Positions 14,855 through 25,622 are shown, numbered from the stretch's first letter. The stretch is 64,000 nucleotides of DNA from Clostridia bacterium (GCA_017469545.1 JAFUGE010000014.1:41866-105865); one strand, 5' to 3'. The notes: generated from the sequence alone by a model not told the origin. Numbers and translations are program-made.

Positions 14855-15880
14855 ATGAAATTATCAGATTTTTATTATGATTTGCCGCCAGAGCTTATTG
14901 CGCAGCATCCATCGGAAAAGCGCGACGAATCAAGACTATTGGTTTTGGATAGAAAAACGGGCAAAGTAGAACATAGAGTTTTTAAAGAAATTATCGAGTA
15001 TTTAGCACCAGGTGACTGCCTCGTGATTAATGAAACAAGAGTCATTCCTGCTAGGCTTTATGGCAAAAGAGAGACAGGAGAGGGCGTTATTGAGATTTTG
15101 CTATTAAAAGATTTGGGCGATAAAAGATGGGAAGTGCTTGTTAAGCCTGGTAAAAAGTGCAAAATTGGTACGAGAATTGTGTTTGGCGAAGGCAAGTTAG
15201 TGGCAGAAGTGCAGGAGATTTTAGAAGACGGCAATCGCATTGTGAAATTAGAATATGACGGAATTTTAAACGAAATTCTAGACGAAATTGGCGTGATGCC
15301 ACTTCCACCATATATTCACGAAAAACTGAAAGAAAAAGAGAGATACCAGACGGTTTATAGCAAAATCGAGGGTTCTAGTGCGGCGCCTACGGCCGGACTT
15401 CATTTTACGCCTGAGCTTTTAAAGCAAATTGAAGATAAAGGTGTGAAGATTGCTAGAGTTTTATTGCATGTAGGACTTGGGACTTTTAGGCCTGTCAAAG
15501 AGGAAAACATTGAGGATCACAAAATGCATTCTGAGTATTACGAGATTAGTCAGGAAGCTTGTGATATAATCAATAGTACCAAGCAAAACGGCGGAAAAGT
15601 TTTCTGCGTGGGTACGACATCTTGCAGAACCGTAGAGAGTGCGGCGGACGAAAATGGCCATTTGGAGCCACAAAGTGGCAACACAGAAATCTTTATTTAT
15701 CCAGGATATAAATTTAAATTGTTAGATAACTTGATTACGAATTTTCACTTGCCGGAGAGCACACTACTAATGCTAATTTCGGCGTTGGCAGGGCGCGAAT
15801 TGATTATGGATACGTATAAAATTGCTGTAGAAGAAAGGTATCGTTTCTTTAGCTTTGGTGACGCAATGTTAATTAAATAA
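14855..15880 (+). CDS. queA: S-adenosylmethionine:tRNA ribosyltransferase-isomerase QueA
   Basis: 341 residues, normal length. Signature blocks: [23 protein letters not shown] at the N terminus, [39 protein letters not shown] and [18 protein letters not shown] near the C terminus. Reaction: transfer and isomerisation of the ribose of SAM onto preQ1 at tRNA position 34 to make epoxyqueuosine. The tgt gene that inserts preQ1 follows directly, so the two catalyse successive steps; no queG/queH is in the window. Own promoter upstream. Confidence 0.95.
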   Translation: MKLSDFYYDLPPELIAQHPSEKRDESRLLVLDRKTGKVEHRVFKEIIEYLAPGDCLVINETRVIPARLYGKRETGEGVIEILLLKDLGDKRWEVLVKPGKKCKIGTRIVFGEGKLVAEVQEILEDGNRIVKLEYDGILNEILDEIGVMPLPPYIHEKLKEKERYQTVYSKIEGSSAAPTAGLHFTPELLKQIEDKGVKIARVLLHVGLGTFRPVKEENIEDHKMHSEYYEISQEACDIINSTKQNGGKVFCVGTTSCRTVESAADENGHLEPQSGNTEIFIYPGYKFKLLDNLITNFHLPESTLLMLISALAGRELIMDTYKIAVEERYRFFSFGDAMLIK

Positions 15881-17100
<1,220 letters not shown>

Positions 17101-17108
17101 GGAGTATA

Positions 17109-17177
17109 CGGGCGGCGTAATACGCCGCACCCTACAAAAATGCAACGATATGTAGGGGCAGCGTATTACGCTGCCCG
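17109..17177. repeat. Pair of REP-like elements in inverted orientation
   Basis: Minus copy 17109-17136 (GGGCGGCGT type, one inserted base in its head side) and plus copy 17151-17177 (GGGCAGCGT type), between tgt and lepA. Confidence 0.85.
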
Positions 17178-17202
17178 AAAAATAATTAGGAGGCTAATTA
17201 AC

Positions 17203-19011
17203 TTGAACAATCAAGACAAAATTAGAAACTTTTGCATTATTGCACATATTGACCACGGCAAGTCAACGCTTGCCGATAGACTGATTGAACTTACAGGTGT
17301 GCTTACCAAAAGAGAAATGCAAGACCAGGTTTTAGATAATATGGATTTGGAACGCGAGAGAGGCATTACGATTAAGCTTCAGTCTGTCAGAACAGTGTAT
17401 AAATCAAAAGATGGAGAAGAATATATTTTAAACTTAATAGATACGCCGGGGCACGTTGACTTTAATTACGAAGTGTCAAGAAGCCTTGCCGCCTGCGAGG
17501 GAGCAGTGCTTGTAGTGGATGCTTCGCAAGGCGTGGAGGCGCAAACCTTGGCCAATGTGTATTTGGCATTGGATAACAACTTAGAGATTTTGCCTGTAAT
17601 TAATAAAATTGATTTGCCAAATGCGATGCCGGAAATGGTGATCGACGAAATAGAAAATGTGATTGGCGTGGAGGCGCATGATGCCCCAAGGATTTCGGCC
17701 AAGACGGGACTGAACGTGGAAGATGTTTTGGAAATGATTGTGAAAGAAGTTCCACCTCCAAGTGGCGACGAGAATGCGCCAACGAAAGCGCTTATTTTTG
17801 ATTCTTATTACGATAATTATAAAGGCGCTGTGGCTTATGTAAGAGTGAAAGACGGCTCGATTAAAGTAGGCGACGAGATTGTGTTTATGGCGACGAATAA
17901 ATCGTATATCGTAACGGAATTAGGTTATTTTGGGGCTGGTACATACATTCCGTCGCAAGAGTTAAAAACGGGCGAAGTTGGTTATGTGGCAGCTAGCATT
18001 AAGAATGTTTCCGACATTCACGTGGGTGATACGATTACAATAAAAAATAACCAAGCATTAGAGGCACTTCCAGGATATCGAAAAGTGACACCAATGGTGT
18101 ATTGTGGAATTTATCCTGCGGATGGCAGTGAGTATGAGGAACTAAAAGCGGCACTGGAAAAATTATCATTAAATGATGCCTCGTTATTCTACGAGCCAGA
18201 AACTTCTATTGCGCTGGGCTTTGGATTTCGTTGTGGATTCTTGGGCCTACTTCATATGGAAATCATTCAAGAGAGAATTGATAGAGAATATGACTTAAAC
18301 GTGATTACTACTGCGCCAAGCGTTATTTATAAAGTTAATAAAACAGATGGCACTTCGTTTGATTTGTACAATCCAGTAGATTTGCCACCAGTGCAAGAAA
18401 TTTCGAGTATGGAAGAGCCGATAGTTAGTGCACAAATTATGCTTCCGAAAGAATATGTGGGAAACATTATGACGCTATGCCAAGATAGACGTGGCATATA
18501 CAAAGATATGAAATATATGGACGAAAACAGAGTCATTTTAAGTTACGAAATGCCACTGAATGAAATTATTTATGATTTCTTTGATGCATTAAAATCACGT
18601 TCTAAAGGGTATGCATCTTTTGACTATGAAATCATTGGATATCGCGAGTCGGATTTGGTAAAATTAGATATCTTGCTAAATGGCGATATTATCGATGCTT
18701 TCTCGCTAATCGTGCATAAAGATAAAGCGTATGCAAGAGGCAGAAAAATGGCGGAGAAATTGAAGACGACGATTCCAAGGCAGATGTTTGAAATTCCAAT
18801 TCAAGCAGCAATTGGCGGCAAAATTATTGCAAGAGAAACAATCTCTGCTATGCGTAAAGATGTGCTTGCGAAATGTTATGGCGGCGATATTACGAGAAAG
18901 AAGAAGCTGTTAGAAAAGCAAAAAGAGGGCAAGAAAAAGATGCGACAATTGGGAACGGTGGATGTGCCGCAAGAGGCGTTTATGGCGATTTTGAAATTAG
19001 ACGAAGAATAA
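17203..19011 (+). CDS. lepA: Elongation factor 4 (LepA)
   Basis: 602 residues, expected LepA length. GTPase motifs: [14 protein letters not shown] (G1), RGITIKLQ (G2), [12 protein letters not shown] (G3), NKIDLPNA (G4). LepA-specific features: [12 protein letters not shown], and the C-terminal domain with [12 protein letters not shown] and [15 protein letters not shown]. Role: ribosomal GTPase involved in back-translocation or 30S maturation. The start is TTG 17203, 9 nt after TAGGAGG; no ATG is available before the G1 motif, and upstream codons run through a REP element. Likely co-transcribed with neighbours. Confidence 0.95.
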   Translation: MNNQDKIRNFCIIAHIDHGKSTLADRLIELTGVLTKREMQDQVLDNMDLERERGITIKLQSVRTVYKSKDGEEYILNLIDTPGHVDFNYEVSRSLAACEGAVLVVDASQGVEAQTLANVYLALDNNLEILPVINKIDLPNAMPEMVIDEIENVIGVEAHDAPRISAKTGLNVEDVLEMIVKEVPPPSGDENAPTKALIFDSYYDNYKGAVAYVRVKDGSIKVGDEIVFMATNKSYIVTELGYFGAGTYIPSQELKTGEVGYVAASIKNVSDIHVGDTITIKNNQALEALPGYRKVTPMVYCGIYPADGSEYEELKAALEKLSLNDASLFYEPETSIALGFGFRCGFLGLLHMEIIQERIDREYDLNVITTAPSVIYKVNKTDGTSFDLYNPVDLPPVQEISSMEEPIVSAQIMLPKEYVGNIMTLCQDRRGIYKDMKYMDENRVILSYEMPLNEIIYDFFDALKSRSKGYASFDYEIIGYRESDLVKLDILLNGDIIDAFSLIVHKDKAYARGRKMAEKLKTTIPRQMFEIPIQAAIGGKIIARETISAMRKDVLAKCYGGDITRKKKLLEKQKEGKKKMRQLGTVDVPQEAFMAILKLDEE

Positions 19012-19024
19012 TATGGAAATATAT

Positions 19025-19051
19025 TGTAGGGGCAGCGTATCACGCTGCCTG
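19025..19051 (+). repeat. REP-like element
   Basis: GTAG head and GGGCAGCGT palindrome with a single unpaired change at the 3' end (TGCCTG); 13 bases after the lepA stop. Confidence 0.8.
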
Positions 19052-19072
19052 CAAGAGAAAGGAAACAAATCA

Positions 19073-19819
19073 ATGAACGAATTTAAAATTGAAGGTAGAA
19101 ATGCGGTAATAGCATTGCTAAAATCGGACAAGCCAATTAATAAAATCATGATTGCGAAAGGCGATAGACAAGGATCGATATTTGAAATTATAAAGCTTGC
19201 GAAAGAAAGAAGAGTGATTATTTCAGAAGTGGATAAAAACAAATTAGATTCTCTTTCTGAAACAGGTCACCATCAAGGCGTTATCGCCTTTGTATCACCA
19301 ATTGAATATAAAGAAGTGGACGATTTATTGGAAATCGCAAAAGAAAAAGGCGAGGCTCCATTCTTGCTTATCGCGGACGAAATCGAAGACCCACACAATT
19401 TAGGGGCATTAATTAGAAGTGCGGAAATTGCTGGCTGTCACGGTATCATTATTCCAAAAAGAAGAGCAGCATTAGTGACAGAAGTAGTAGTGAAAGTTTC
19501 TTGCGGAGCGACAGAGTATTTGCCGATTGCAAGAGTTAATAATATCAATGAAACAATCAGAGAACTAAAAGAAAAGGGTGTATGGATTGTAGGGACAGAC
19601 GGCAATGCGGAGACGTTATACTACGACCAAGACTTTACTGGCCCGATTGCCATTATTATTGGCAGTGAGGGAAGAGGTATGAACAAACTAACAATGCAGA
19701 ATTGCGACTTTCTAGTAAAAATCCCAATGTACGGCCATATTACGTCGCTTAATGCGAGTGTGAGCGGGGGAATTGTACTATTTGAGGCTGTTAAACAAAG
19801 GCATTCAGTTGGAAAATAA
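19073..19819 (+). CDS. rlmB: 23S rRNA (guanosine-2'-O-)-methyltransferase, TrmH/RlmB family
   Basis: 248 residues. N-terminal L30e-like substrate-binding domain (EGRNAVIALLKSDKPINKIMIA...HHQGVIAFVSP, about 4-80) followed by a SPOUT domain with the three SAM-binding motifs: DEIEDPHNLGALIRSAEIAG (about 103-122), IIGSEGRGM (about 200) and PMYGHITSLNASVSGGIVLFE (about 219-239), forming the trefoil knot. Family reaction: 2'-O-methylation of G2251 in 23S rRNA. The start chosen is ATG 19073 behind AAAGGAAA. Position between lepA and cardiolipin synthase carries no extra clue. Confidence 0.9.
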   Translation: MNEFKIEGRNAVIALLKSDKPINKIMIAKGDRQGSIFEIIKLAKERRVIISEVDKNKLDSLSETGHHQGVIAFVSPIEYKEVDDLLEIAKEKGEAPFLLIADEIEDPHNLGALIRSAEIAGCHGIIIPKRRAALVTEVVVKVSCGATEYLPIARVNNINETIRELKEKGVWIVGTDGNAETLYYDQDFTGPIAIIIGSEGRGMNKLTMQNCDFLVKIPMYGHITSLNASVSGGIVLFEAVKQRHSVGK

Positions 19820-19835
19820 TTTGGCAATTTAAAAT

Positions 19836-19889
19836 TGTAGGGGACGCGTAGTACGCGGCCCGCGGGTTGCGTGATACGCAACCCCTACA
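19836..19889. repeat. Two abutting REP-like elements, inverted
   Basis: Plus copy 19836-19862 (stem GGGACGCGTA / TACGCGGCCC) immediately followed by minus copy 19863-19889 (GGGTTGCGT / ACGCAACCC type). The two stems have different sequences, each internally paired, and the elements touch without spacer. Confidence 0.85.
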
Positions 19890-19916
19890 CATATTTTTAT
19901 GTGGAGGAAGAATATT

Positions 19917-21437
19917 ATGACGAAGTTATTTAAGATGCTGTTTAGCCGTATGGTAATTAGCTTTTTGCTGGTGGTGCTGCAGTTAGCAGTTTTCGTGTCG
20001 GCGGCTAGTTGGCTGAGAGATTATTCGATTTACATACAAATATTTTTTATGATTTTAAGTGCGATTGTGATTATTCAAATTATTGCAAGTAAGTCAGAAA
20101 CGCTGCAAATCAAATTGCCGTGGATTGTGCTGATTGCGATGTTTCCTGTTTTCGGTATTCTTTGGTATTATTTTTATAGCGAAAACAGAATGAGAAAGAA
20201 ATACATGAAAAACTTAAGCAAGCAAACCTATACCATTAAAGAGGCAACAGGAAATGTAAGTGATATTGATGGGCTAGAGGATAATCAAAAAGCTTATCGA
20301 CAATCAGAATACATTTTAAAATCTTGTGATATGCCAGTGTATCAGCACACCGGGACAACGTATTTTGAGATTGGCGAAAAATATTATGAAGCGCTACTTC
20401 AGGATTTGCGAGATGCCAAAAAGTTTATTTTTATTGAATCCTTTATTGTGTCGCAGGGCGTGATGTGGGATACGATTTTAGAAATCCTAAAACAAAAAGT
20501 GCAGGAGAAAGTGGAAGTCAGAGTGATGTTTGACGATTGGGGAACGATTGAAACATTGCCGTATCGATACAATAAAAAGCTTGAGTCATACGGCATTCAA
20601 TGTGTTGTTTTTAATCCTATTGTACCGATTTTATCTTTCAGACACAATAACAGAGACCATAAAAAAATTATTGTGATTGATGGCAATATTGCCTATACGG
20701 GCGGTATTAATTTAGCTGACGAATACATCAATCAAAAATTAAGATTTGGCCATTGGAAAGATAGTGGGCTAAAAATTCAAGGAAATGCAGTGAAGAATTT
20801 TACTTTTATGTTCTTAGAGTCTTGGCATTATTATAGGAATAGAGAAGAAGATTACAGGCGCTATATGCCTACGATGGAGGCAGAGACAGATGGCTATGTG
20901 CAACCATATATTGATAATCCGATGGACGAAGAACTTGTCGCAAGAAATGTGTATGTGAATATTTTAAATGATGCAACAAACTACGTATATATTACAACGC
21001 CATATTTAATTATGGATATTGAGCTTACGAATGCCATTCTTTCGGCGGCGAAGAGAGGTGTCGATGTAGAAATAATCACACCACACATTCCGGATAAGTG
21101 GTATGTACACGCGGTCACGAGATCGTTTTATGGACAACTAATCAAAGCAGGAGTGAAAATTTTTGAGTATACGCCAGGATTTATTCACGCGAAAAATGTG
21201 ATATGTGACGATACCATTGCGACTGTGGGTACAGTTAATTTTGACTACCGAAGCTTGTATCACAATTATGAATGTGGGGCATGGATGTATGAGACGCACG
21301 TGATACGAAATATGAAAAAAGATTTTGTAAGTACGAGGGAAATTTCATTAGAGATTACACAGGCGCTTGTGGATAAGACACCATTTTTAGAAAGAGTGAT
21401 GCAAGAGACTTTGAAATTCTTTTCACCAATGCTATGA
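19917..21437 (+). CDS. cls: Cardiolipin synthase (phospholipase D family)
   Basis: 506 residues. Two or three N-terminal membrane helices (about 10-35, 43-60, 72-92) then a PLD-type catalytic region with both HKD motifs: FRHNNRDHKKIIVIDGNIAYTGG contains H-x-K-x4-D (about residue 252-259), and FIHAKNVICDDTIATVGTVNFD the second (about 427-434). Reaction: condensation of two phosphatidylglycerols to cardiolipin plus glycerol in the membrane. PgsA for phosphatidylglycerol phosphate is at 60.8 kb. ATG 19917 follows GGAGGAAG. Confidence 0.92.
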   Translation: MTKLFKMLFSRMVISFLLVVLQLAVFVSAASWLRDYSIYIQIFFMILSAIVIIQIIASKSETLQIKLPWIVLIAMFPVFGILWYYFYSENRMRKKYMKNLSKQTYTIKEATGNVSDIDGLEDNQKAYRQSEYILKSCDMPVYQHTGTTYFEIGEKYYEALLQDLRDAKKFIFIESFIVSQGVMWDTILEILKQKVQEKVEVRVMFDDWGTIETLPYRYNKKLESYGIQCVVFNPIVPILSFRHNNRDHKKIIVIDGNIAYTGGINLADEYINQKLRFGHWKDSGLKIQGNAVKNFTFMFLESWHYYRNREEDYRRYMPTMEAETDGYVQPYIDNPMDEELVARNVYVNILNDATNYVYITTPYLIMDIELTNAILSAAKRGVDVEIITPHIPDKWYVHAVTRSFYGQLIKAGVKIFEYTPGFIHAKNVICDDTIATVGTVNFDYRSLYHNYECGAWMYETHVIRNMKKDFVSTREISLEITQALVDKTPFLERVMQETLKFFSPML

Positions 21438-21464
21438 TAAATAAACGAATGACGATACAAATTA

Positions 21465-21491
21465 TGTAGGGGCAGCGTACCACGCTGCCCG
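21465..21491 (+). repeat. REP-like element
   Basis: GTAG head plus GGGCAGCGT / ACGCTGCCC stem, ending 18 bases before the argS start. Confidence 0.85.
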
Positions 21492-21509
21492 CAATAGAGG
21501 GAGGAAAAT

Positions 21510-23207
21510 ATGCTAAATTATAAACAAGAATTAGCGAAAAAAATCAGTGAGATAACTAATATTGATACCAGCGAATTAATTTCATACATAGAAATCCCGC
21601 CAAATCCAAGCTTGGGAGATTATTCTTTTCCGTGTTTTCGATTGGCCAAGGAAATGAAGAAAGCGCCTCCAGTCATTGCAAATGAGATAAAAGAACAAAT
21701 GCTGGACGAAGACTGGATAGAAAAGATTGACGTTGTAGGAGGCTATTTAAATATCTTCACGAATAAAAAAATATTGGTAGAAAATGTTTTAGGTGAAGTA
21801 ATCAGTAAGCAAGAAGATTACGGCAAGTCAGATGTAGGAAATGGAAAGACAGTCGTGATTGATTATTCCGCGCCTAACATTGCAAAACCTTTTCATATTG
21901 GGCATTTGCGTTCTACTGTGATTGGTGGAGCACTATATAAGATGTATCAGTTCTTAGGATACAAAGTGATTGGCATTAACCATCTTGGCGATTGGGGAAT
22001 GGGCATTTGCAGAACGATGGCCGGTTATCGAATGTGGAAAGACGAATATGATTTTACAGAAAATCCTATCAATTCTGTTTTGGCTATTTATGTTAGATAT
22101 AACAAAATTGAAAAAGAGGACCCTGATTTCAAAAAATATGCGGTGGAGGAATTGAAAAAGCTAGAAGCGGGAGACGAAGAGACTGTTGCACTTTGGAAGT
22201 GGATTATCAAAATTAGTTTAGAAGATTATCAAAAAATTTATGATTTGATTGGATGCAAATTTGATTCTTACAATGGTGAAGCATTCTACAATGATAAGAT
22301 GGACCGCGTCGTAAAAGAGTTAGAGGAGAAGCATTTGTTAGTCGAGAGCGAGGGCGCCAAAGTGGTTATGATGGACGAAAACATTCCTCCTTGCATTATC
22401 TTAACTTCTGCTGGAACTACGATTTATGCGACTCGTGATTTAGCAGCACTATTATATCGAATTGATACATATGATTTTGATAAGTGCTTATACTTAGTCG
22501 CAAGTGAGCAATCTTTGCACTTTAAGCAAGTATTTGAAGTGCTTAGCAAAATGGGTTACAAGAAGTATGCCGATAGATGTGAGCATATTCCATTCGGCCT
22601 TGTGTTAGACGAAGACGGTGAGAAAATGGGCTCAAGGAAAGGAAATGCGGTCACGCTTTCCGAAATCTTTAATGAAGCAATTGAGAAATCGCTTAAAATT
22701 ATTGAAGAGAAAAATCCGGATTTAGAAGAGAAAGAAGAAGTAGCAAAGATGGTTGGTGTTGGCGCCATTATCTTTAATGATTTGGCAAACAACAGAATTA
22801 AAGACGAAATTTTTGATTGGAATCAAGTACTTAATTTTGCTGGCGAAACAGGCCCATATATGCAGTATACGTATGTAAGGACGCAAAGCATTTTAAGAAA
22901 TGCGGGCTACGTGCCAGAAAATGCCGACTATTCAAAACTATTAGACAGTGAAGCAATTGATGTGGTAAAGCAATTGGCTAATTTTACAGATACGGTAAAG
23001 AGCGGTGTTGAGAAAAATGAACCATCGATTTTATCGAGGTATTTGATTGACTTAGCGCAAAGCTTTAGCAGGTTTTATAATGAGCATCACATTTTGTGCG
23101 ACGATAAAGATACTCAGGATGCAAGACTTGCACTTACAGAAGCAGTAGGTATAGTTATTAAATCCGGTTTAGAGCTTCTTGGAATTAGGTGCCCAGTTAA
23201 GATGTAA
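21510..23207 (+). CDS. argS: Arginyl-tRNA synthetase
   Basis: 565 residues, normal class I ArgRS. N-terminal Arg-tRNA recognition domain (about 1-105, including PPNPSLGDYSFPCF), HIGH motif F-H-I-G-H at residues 128-132, NHLGDWG, then KMGSRKGN as the KMSKS equivalent (about 372-379) and a C-terminal DALR anticodon-binding helical domain with SRFYNEHHIL. After NHLGDWG the normal T-Q-F-G is replaced by M-G-I-C of the same length, so it is substitution, not frameshift. Charges tRNA-Arg with arginine using ATP. The start follows GGGAGGA. Confidence 0.95.
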   Translation: MLNYKQELAKKISEITNIDTSELISYIEIPPNPSLGDYSFPCFRLAKEMKKAPPVIANEIKEQMLDEDWIEKIDVVGGYLNIFTNKKILVENVLGEVISKQEDYGKSDVGNGKTVVIDYSAPNIAKPFHIGHLRSTVIGGALYKMYQFLGYKVIGINHLGDWGMGICRTMAGYRMWKDEYDFTENPINSVLAIYVRYNKIEKEDPDFKKYAVEELKKLEAGDEETVALWKWIIKISLEDYQKIYDLIGCKFDSYNGEAFYNDKMDRVVKELEEKHLLVESEGAKVVMMDENIPPCIILTSAGTTIYATRDLAALLYRIDTYDFDKCLYLVASEQSLHFKQVFEVLSKMGYKKYADRCEHIPFGLVLDEDGEKMGSRKGNAVTLSEIFNEAIEKSLKIIEEKNPDLEEKEEVAKMVGVGAIIFNDLANNRIKDEIFDWNQVLNFAGETGPYMQYTYVRTQSILRNAGYVPENADYSKLLDSEAIDVVKQLANFTDTVKSGVEKNEPSILSRYLIDLAQSFSRFYNEHHILCDDKDTQDARLALTEAVGIVIKSGLELLGIRCPVKM

Positions 23208-23214
23208 ATTACAT

Positions 23215-23245
23215 TGTAGGGGTCGTCCGGAGGCCGACCCCTACA
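23215..23245. repeat. Symmetric REP-related hairpin
   Basis: Perfect 11-bp inverted repeat TGTAGGGGTCG / CGACCCCTACA around a 9-nt loop, 7 bases after the argS stop. Unlike the other copies, both ends carry the TGTAGGGG head, as if two half-elements had fused. It could double as a weak transcription barrier. Confidence 0.75.
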
Positions 23246-23290
23246 TAAAAAATGCCTTTCCAAAATAATCGAGAATTTTAGGAGGTAAAA

Positions 23291-24517
23291 ATGAATATTA
23301 ACGAAACATTATTCAAATATGGTCAGGAGCATTTACTTGCGTTTTATGATGAGCTTTCTGATAGTGAGAAGGAAGCTTTAATAAATGATATTTCTTCTAT
23401 TGATTTTGAAAGAATGCAAAATATTTATGATCATAGAGAGAATCACATGGCAGAAGATAGTGAAGTATCTTGTGCACCTTATATTGACAAAGAAAAATTA
23501 ATCGGAGAATTGCAAAAAAAGTATGAACAGTTAGGCAACGAACTAATCAGCGAGGGAAAACTTGCTGTGTGTTCGATGGCTGGTGGGCAAGGCACAAGGC
23601 TTGGCCATACAGGGCCTAAGGGTACGTTTGTGGTAGCGTTAGATACGCCGAAATCTATTTTTGAAATTTTGATGGATAAATTAAAAGAGGCTTATCAAAA
23701 ATATGGTGTGTATCTTCATTGGTACATTATGACGAGCGAGGCGAATGATTGCGACACACAAAATTTCTTTGTCAAGAATAATTATTTTGATTATCCGAAA
23801 GAATATATTCACTTTTTCAAACAAGGAGAGCTTCCTCTTATGAATTTTGAGGGAAAAATGCTATTAGAAAATAAAGGGAAAGTTTTTAAGGCAGCAGATG
23901 GTAATGGCGGCATTTTTGAAGCCCTAGAGAAAAATAACATTTTAGAAGATATGAAGGAAAAAAATATCCAGTATCTTTCTATCGGAAATGTCGATAATAT
24001 TTTAATCAGACAAATTGATGCGCTATTACTTGGGATGATGGCAGAAGGAAAATACGAGCTTGCTTCTAAGTCGATTGTGAAAAAATCTCCGGAAGAGCCT
24101 GTTGGTGTATTTTGCAAAATCAATGATAGACCATCCGTGATTGAGTATATTGATTTAGACCCAGAAAAAGCGAAAATGAGAGACGACAATGAAGAGCTTT
24201 TTTTTGGTGAAGCATTTTTTGGAAATACGTTTATGAAGAGAACATTATTGGAAAAAATTGCGACTGCAAAATTACCGATTCACACTGCAAAAAAGAAAAA
24301 TAGCTATTTGGGAGAAAATGGAGAAATGGTTGTGGCAAGTGAGCCAAACACGTATAAGTTTGAAGCATTTATCTTTGATGCATTTAAAATGGCAGACGAT
24401 ATGCTAATTTTAAGAACAAAGAGAGAGGAAGAATTTGCCCCAATCAAAAACAAAGAGGGCGCAGATAGTCCAGAGACAGCGAGAAAATTATACATGGATT
24501 ATTATGCAAAGCATTAA
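23291..24517 (+). CDS. UDP-sugar pyrophosphorylase (UDPGP / UAP family)
   Basis: 408 residues resembling the eukaryotic-type UDP-N-acetylglucosamine/UDP-glucose pyrophosphorylases. Nucleotide-binding loop MAGGQGTRLGHTGPKGTF (about 96-113), uridine region KAADGNGGIFEAL, and the metal-binding NVDN (about 237). Reaction by family: sugar-1-phosphate plus UTP to UDP-sugar and pyrophosphate, supplying cell-wall or exopolysaccharide precursors. Whether the sugar is GlcNAc, GalNAc or Glc cannot be read off. Start ATG 23291 follows GGAGG. Stands between argS and a DUF1540 gene. Confidence 0.85.
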   Translation: MNINETLFKYGQEHLLAFYDELSDSEKEALINDISSIDFERMQNIYDHRENHMAEDSEVSCAPYIDKEKLIGELQKKYEQLGNELISEGKLAVCSMAGGQGTRLGHTGPKGTFVVALDTPKSIFEILMDKLKEAYQKYGVYLHWYIMTSEANDCDTQNFFVKNNYFDYPKEYIHFFKQGELPLMNFEGKMLLENKGKVFKAADGNGGIFEALEKNNILEDMKEKNIQYLSIGNVDNILIRQIDALLLGMMAEGKYELASKSIVKKSPEEPVGVFCKINDRPSVIEYIDLDPEKAKMRDDNEELFFGEAFFGNTFMKRTLLEKIATAKLPIHTAKKKNSYLGENGEMVVASEPNTYKFEAFIFDAFKMADDMLILRTKREEEFAPIKNKEGADSPETARKLYMDYYAKH

Positions 24518-24589
24518 ATGTATATTATAGAGACAAACAGAACAAAATATACACGGGGAAAATCCCAAAACATTGAAGGAGGAATTCCA

Positions 24590-24754
24590 ATGCAAAAAAT
24601 TAGATGTTCTGTTTGTAGTTGTATGTATAATGCACCTGAAGAAAATCTTTGCACATTAAAGGACATACAGGTAAGTCCATGCCCTTCCGCAAAGACAGGT
24701 ACACCGGAAGACGAGACATGCTGTGCAAGCTACAAAGATGTAAACCATCACTAA
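24590..24754 (+). CDS. DUF1540 small cysteine-rich protein
   Basis: 54 residues with eight cysteines: IRCSVCSCMYNAPEENLC, then SPCPS, then CCASYK. The pattern C-x-V-x-x-C-x-Y-N...C...I.V and a closing C-x-S/T-Y/F matches the DUF1540 family, thought to coordinate a metal such as zinc; function unknown, common in clostridial spore-formers. ATG 24590 has AAGGAGG 8 nt upstream; the in-frame upstream ATG would not. Ends at a strong terminator, so it is probably an individual unit or the tail of the UDPGP transcript. Confidence 0.85.
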   Translation: MQKIRCSVCSCMYNAPEENLCTLKDIQVSPCPSAKTGTPEDETCCASYKDVNHH

Positions 24755-24771
24755 ACGTAATACAATACACG

Positions 24772-24801
24772 AAAAATTCACCTCAAAACGGTGAATTTTT
24801 T
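24772..24801 (+). terminator. Rho-independent terminator after DUF1540 gene
   Basis: 11-bp stem AAAAATTCACC / GGTGAATTTTT with 7-nt loop and T tail. Confidence 0.9.
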
Positions 24802-24802
24802 C

Positions 24803-24831
24803 TTGCAATAATATCATAATTTGTATATAAT
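24803..24831 (+). promoter_or_regulatory. Promoter of toxin-antitoxin operon
   Basis: TTGCAA (24803-24808), 17-nt spacer, TATAAT (24826-24831), 30 nt before the antitoxin ATG. Confidence 0.75.
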
Positions 24832-24860
24832 AATGATACACTAAATTTGGAGGTGATAAT

Positions 24861-25211
24861 ATGCCAATGATTAGACCATGTGCTGATTTGAGGAACAATT
24901 ACAATGATATTTCAAGAATATGTCATGAAACAAAAGAACCAGTGTTTATAACTAAAAATGGATCAAGTGATGTGGTAATTTTGTCAAATGAAACATATGA
25001 AAAATTAAAGGAACAGTATAATAAGACAGAGGAAGAAAGAATTGATAAATTATTGTCGGAAAGATTTGACAAGTATTATTCTGACTTTGAAGACTTTCAA
25101 AAAGAAGTTTTTGCAAAAATTGATAAGGCGCTTGAAGATGTCGAGAATGGACACTTCCAATCATTAAATTCCTTCTGTGCAGAAACGGAGGAAAAATATG
25201 ACTTTAAGTAA
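24861..25211 (+). CDS. Antitoxin, Phd/YefM family
   Basis: 116 residues. N-terminal Phd/YefM DNA-binding and dimerisation fold: MIRPCADLRNNYNDISRICHETKEPVFITKNGSSDVVILSNETYEKLKE (about 3-50), with the typical 'P..it.nG..d.vvls...ye.L' block. The remaining 65 residues are a charged helical toxin-binding tail, longer than usual (YefM is about 85). Role: neutralises the downstream RelE/ParE toxin and represses the shared promoter. Start after GGAGGTGAT. Overlaps the toxin gene by 14 bases, which couples translation. Confidence 0.88.
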   Translation: MPMIRPCADLRNNYNDISRICHETKEPVFITKNGSSDVVILSNETYEKLKEQYNKTEEERIDKLLSERFDKYYSDFEDFQKEVFAKIDKALEDVENGHFQSLNSFCAETEEKYDFK

Positions 25212-25521
25212 CAAATATAATATTCAAATTACAGATAATTTTAAAGACGAAATTGCAAATGTTATTGATTATATTGTAGATAAGCTAAAAGAGCCGGTGA
25301 TAGCCTATAGAATATATGATAAAGTTATTAAGCAAATTTCAAAGCTTGATTTTATGCCTTATAGATATCCTAAAATTCAAAATTATTCTAATAGACAAAA
25401 AGATTTAAGAAAATTGTCTGTCTATAGCTTTAGAATTATATATGAAATTGATAATAATTCAAAGCAAGTCTTTATTCTACATATATTCCATAGTACGCAA
25501 GATTATTTTAATCTTTTATAA
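25198..25521 (+). CDS. Toxin, RelE/ParE superfamily
   Basis: 107 residues: ITDNFKDEIANVIDYIVDKLKEPVIAYRIYDKVIKQISKLDFMPYRYP, then DLRKLSVYSFRIIYEIDNNSKQVFILHIFHSTQDY. This is the RelE/ParE layout: two antiparallel helices, then R-x-L-x-V..Y-R-I-I-Y strand pairs and an 'I.HIFH..QDY' end. Whether it cuts mRNA at the ribosome (RelE) or poisons gyrase (ParE) is undecided; the Y-R-I-I-Y and terminal H..Q favour the 'RelE/ParE, YoeB-like' group. Start ATG 25198 has GGAGGAAA inside the antitoxin gene. Confidence 0.88.
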   Translation: MTLSNKYNIQITDNFKDEIANVIDYIVDKLKEPVIAYRIYDKVIKQISKLDFMPYRYPKIQNYSNRQKDLRKLSVYSFRIIYEIDNNSKQVFILHIFHSTQDYFNLL

Positions 25522-25548
25522 ATTTCCGAAACAAAAATACTTATTTAC

Positions 25549-25577
25549 TTGACTTTATTTATAAAAAATGCTAATAT
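25549..25577 (+). promoter_or_regulatory. Promoter of metal-efflux operon
   Basis: TTGACT (25549-25554), 17-nt spacer, TAATAT (25572-25577). The -10 overlaps the operator below. Confidence 0.8.
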
Positions 25578-25608
25578 GAATATATGAACAATTATTCATA
25601 TATTCATA
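25575..25608. promoter_or_regulatory. ArsR/SmtB-type operator
   Basis: Perfect 14-bp inverted repeat TATGAATATATGAA / TTCATATATTCATA with a 6-bp centre. Its core ATATGAA-N6-TTCATAT is the known 12-2-12-like operator form of SmtB/CzrA/CadC repressors. It covers the -10 and start site, so bound repressor would block transcription. Confidence 0.85.
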
Positions 25609-25622
25609 GGAGGCGAAGTGAA

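Noticed and set aside
21970..22010. Frameshift in argS around the NHLGDWG block
   Set aside because: The altered residues M-G-I-C keep length and frame on both sides; no alternative frame restores T-Q-F-G.
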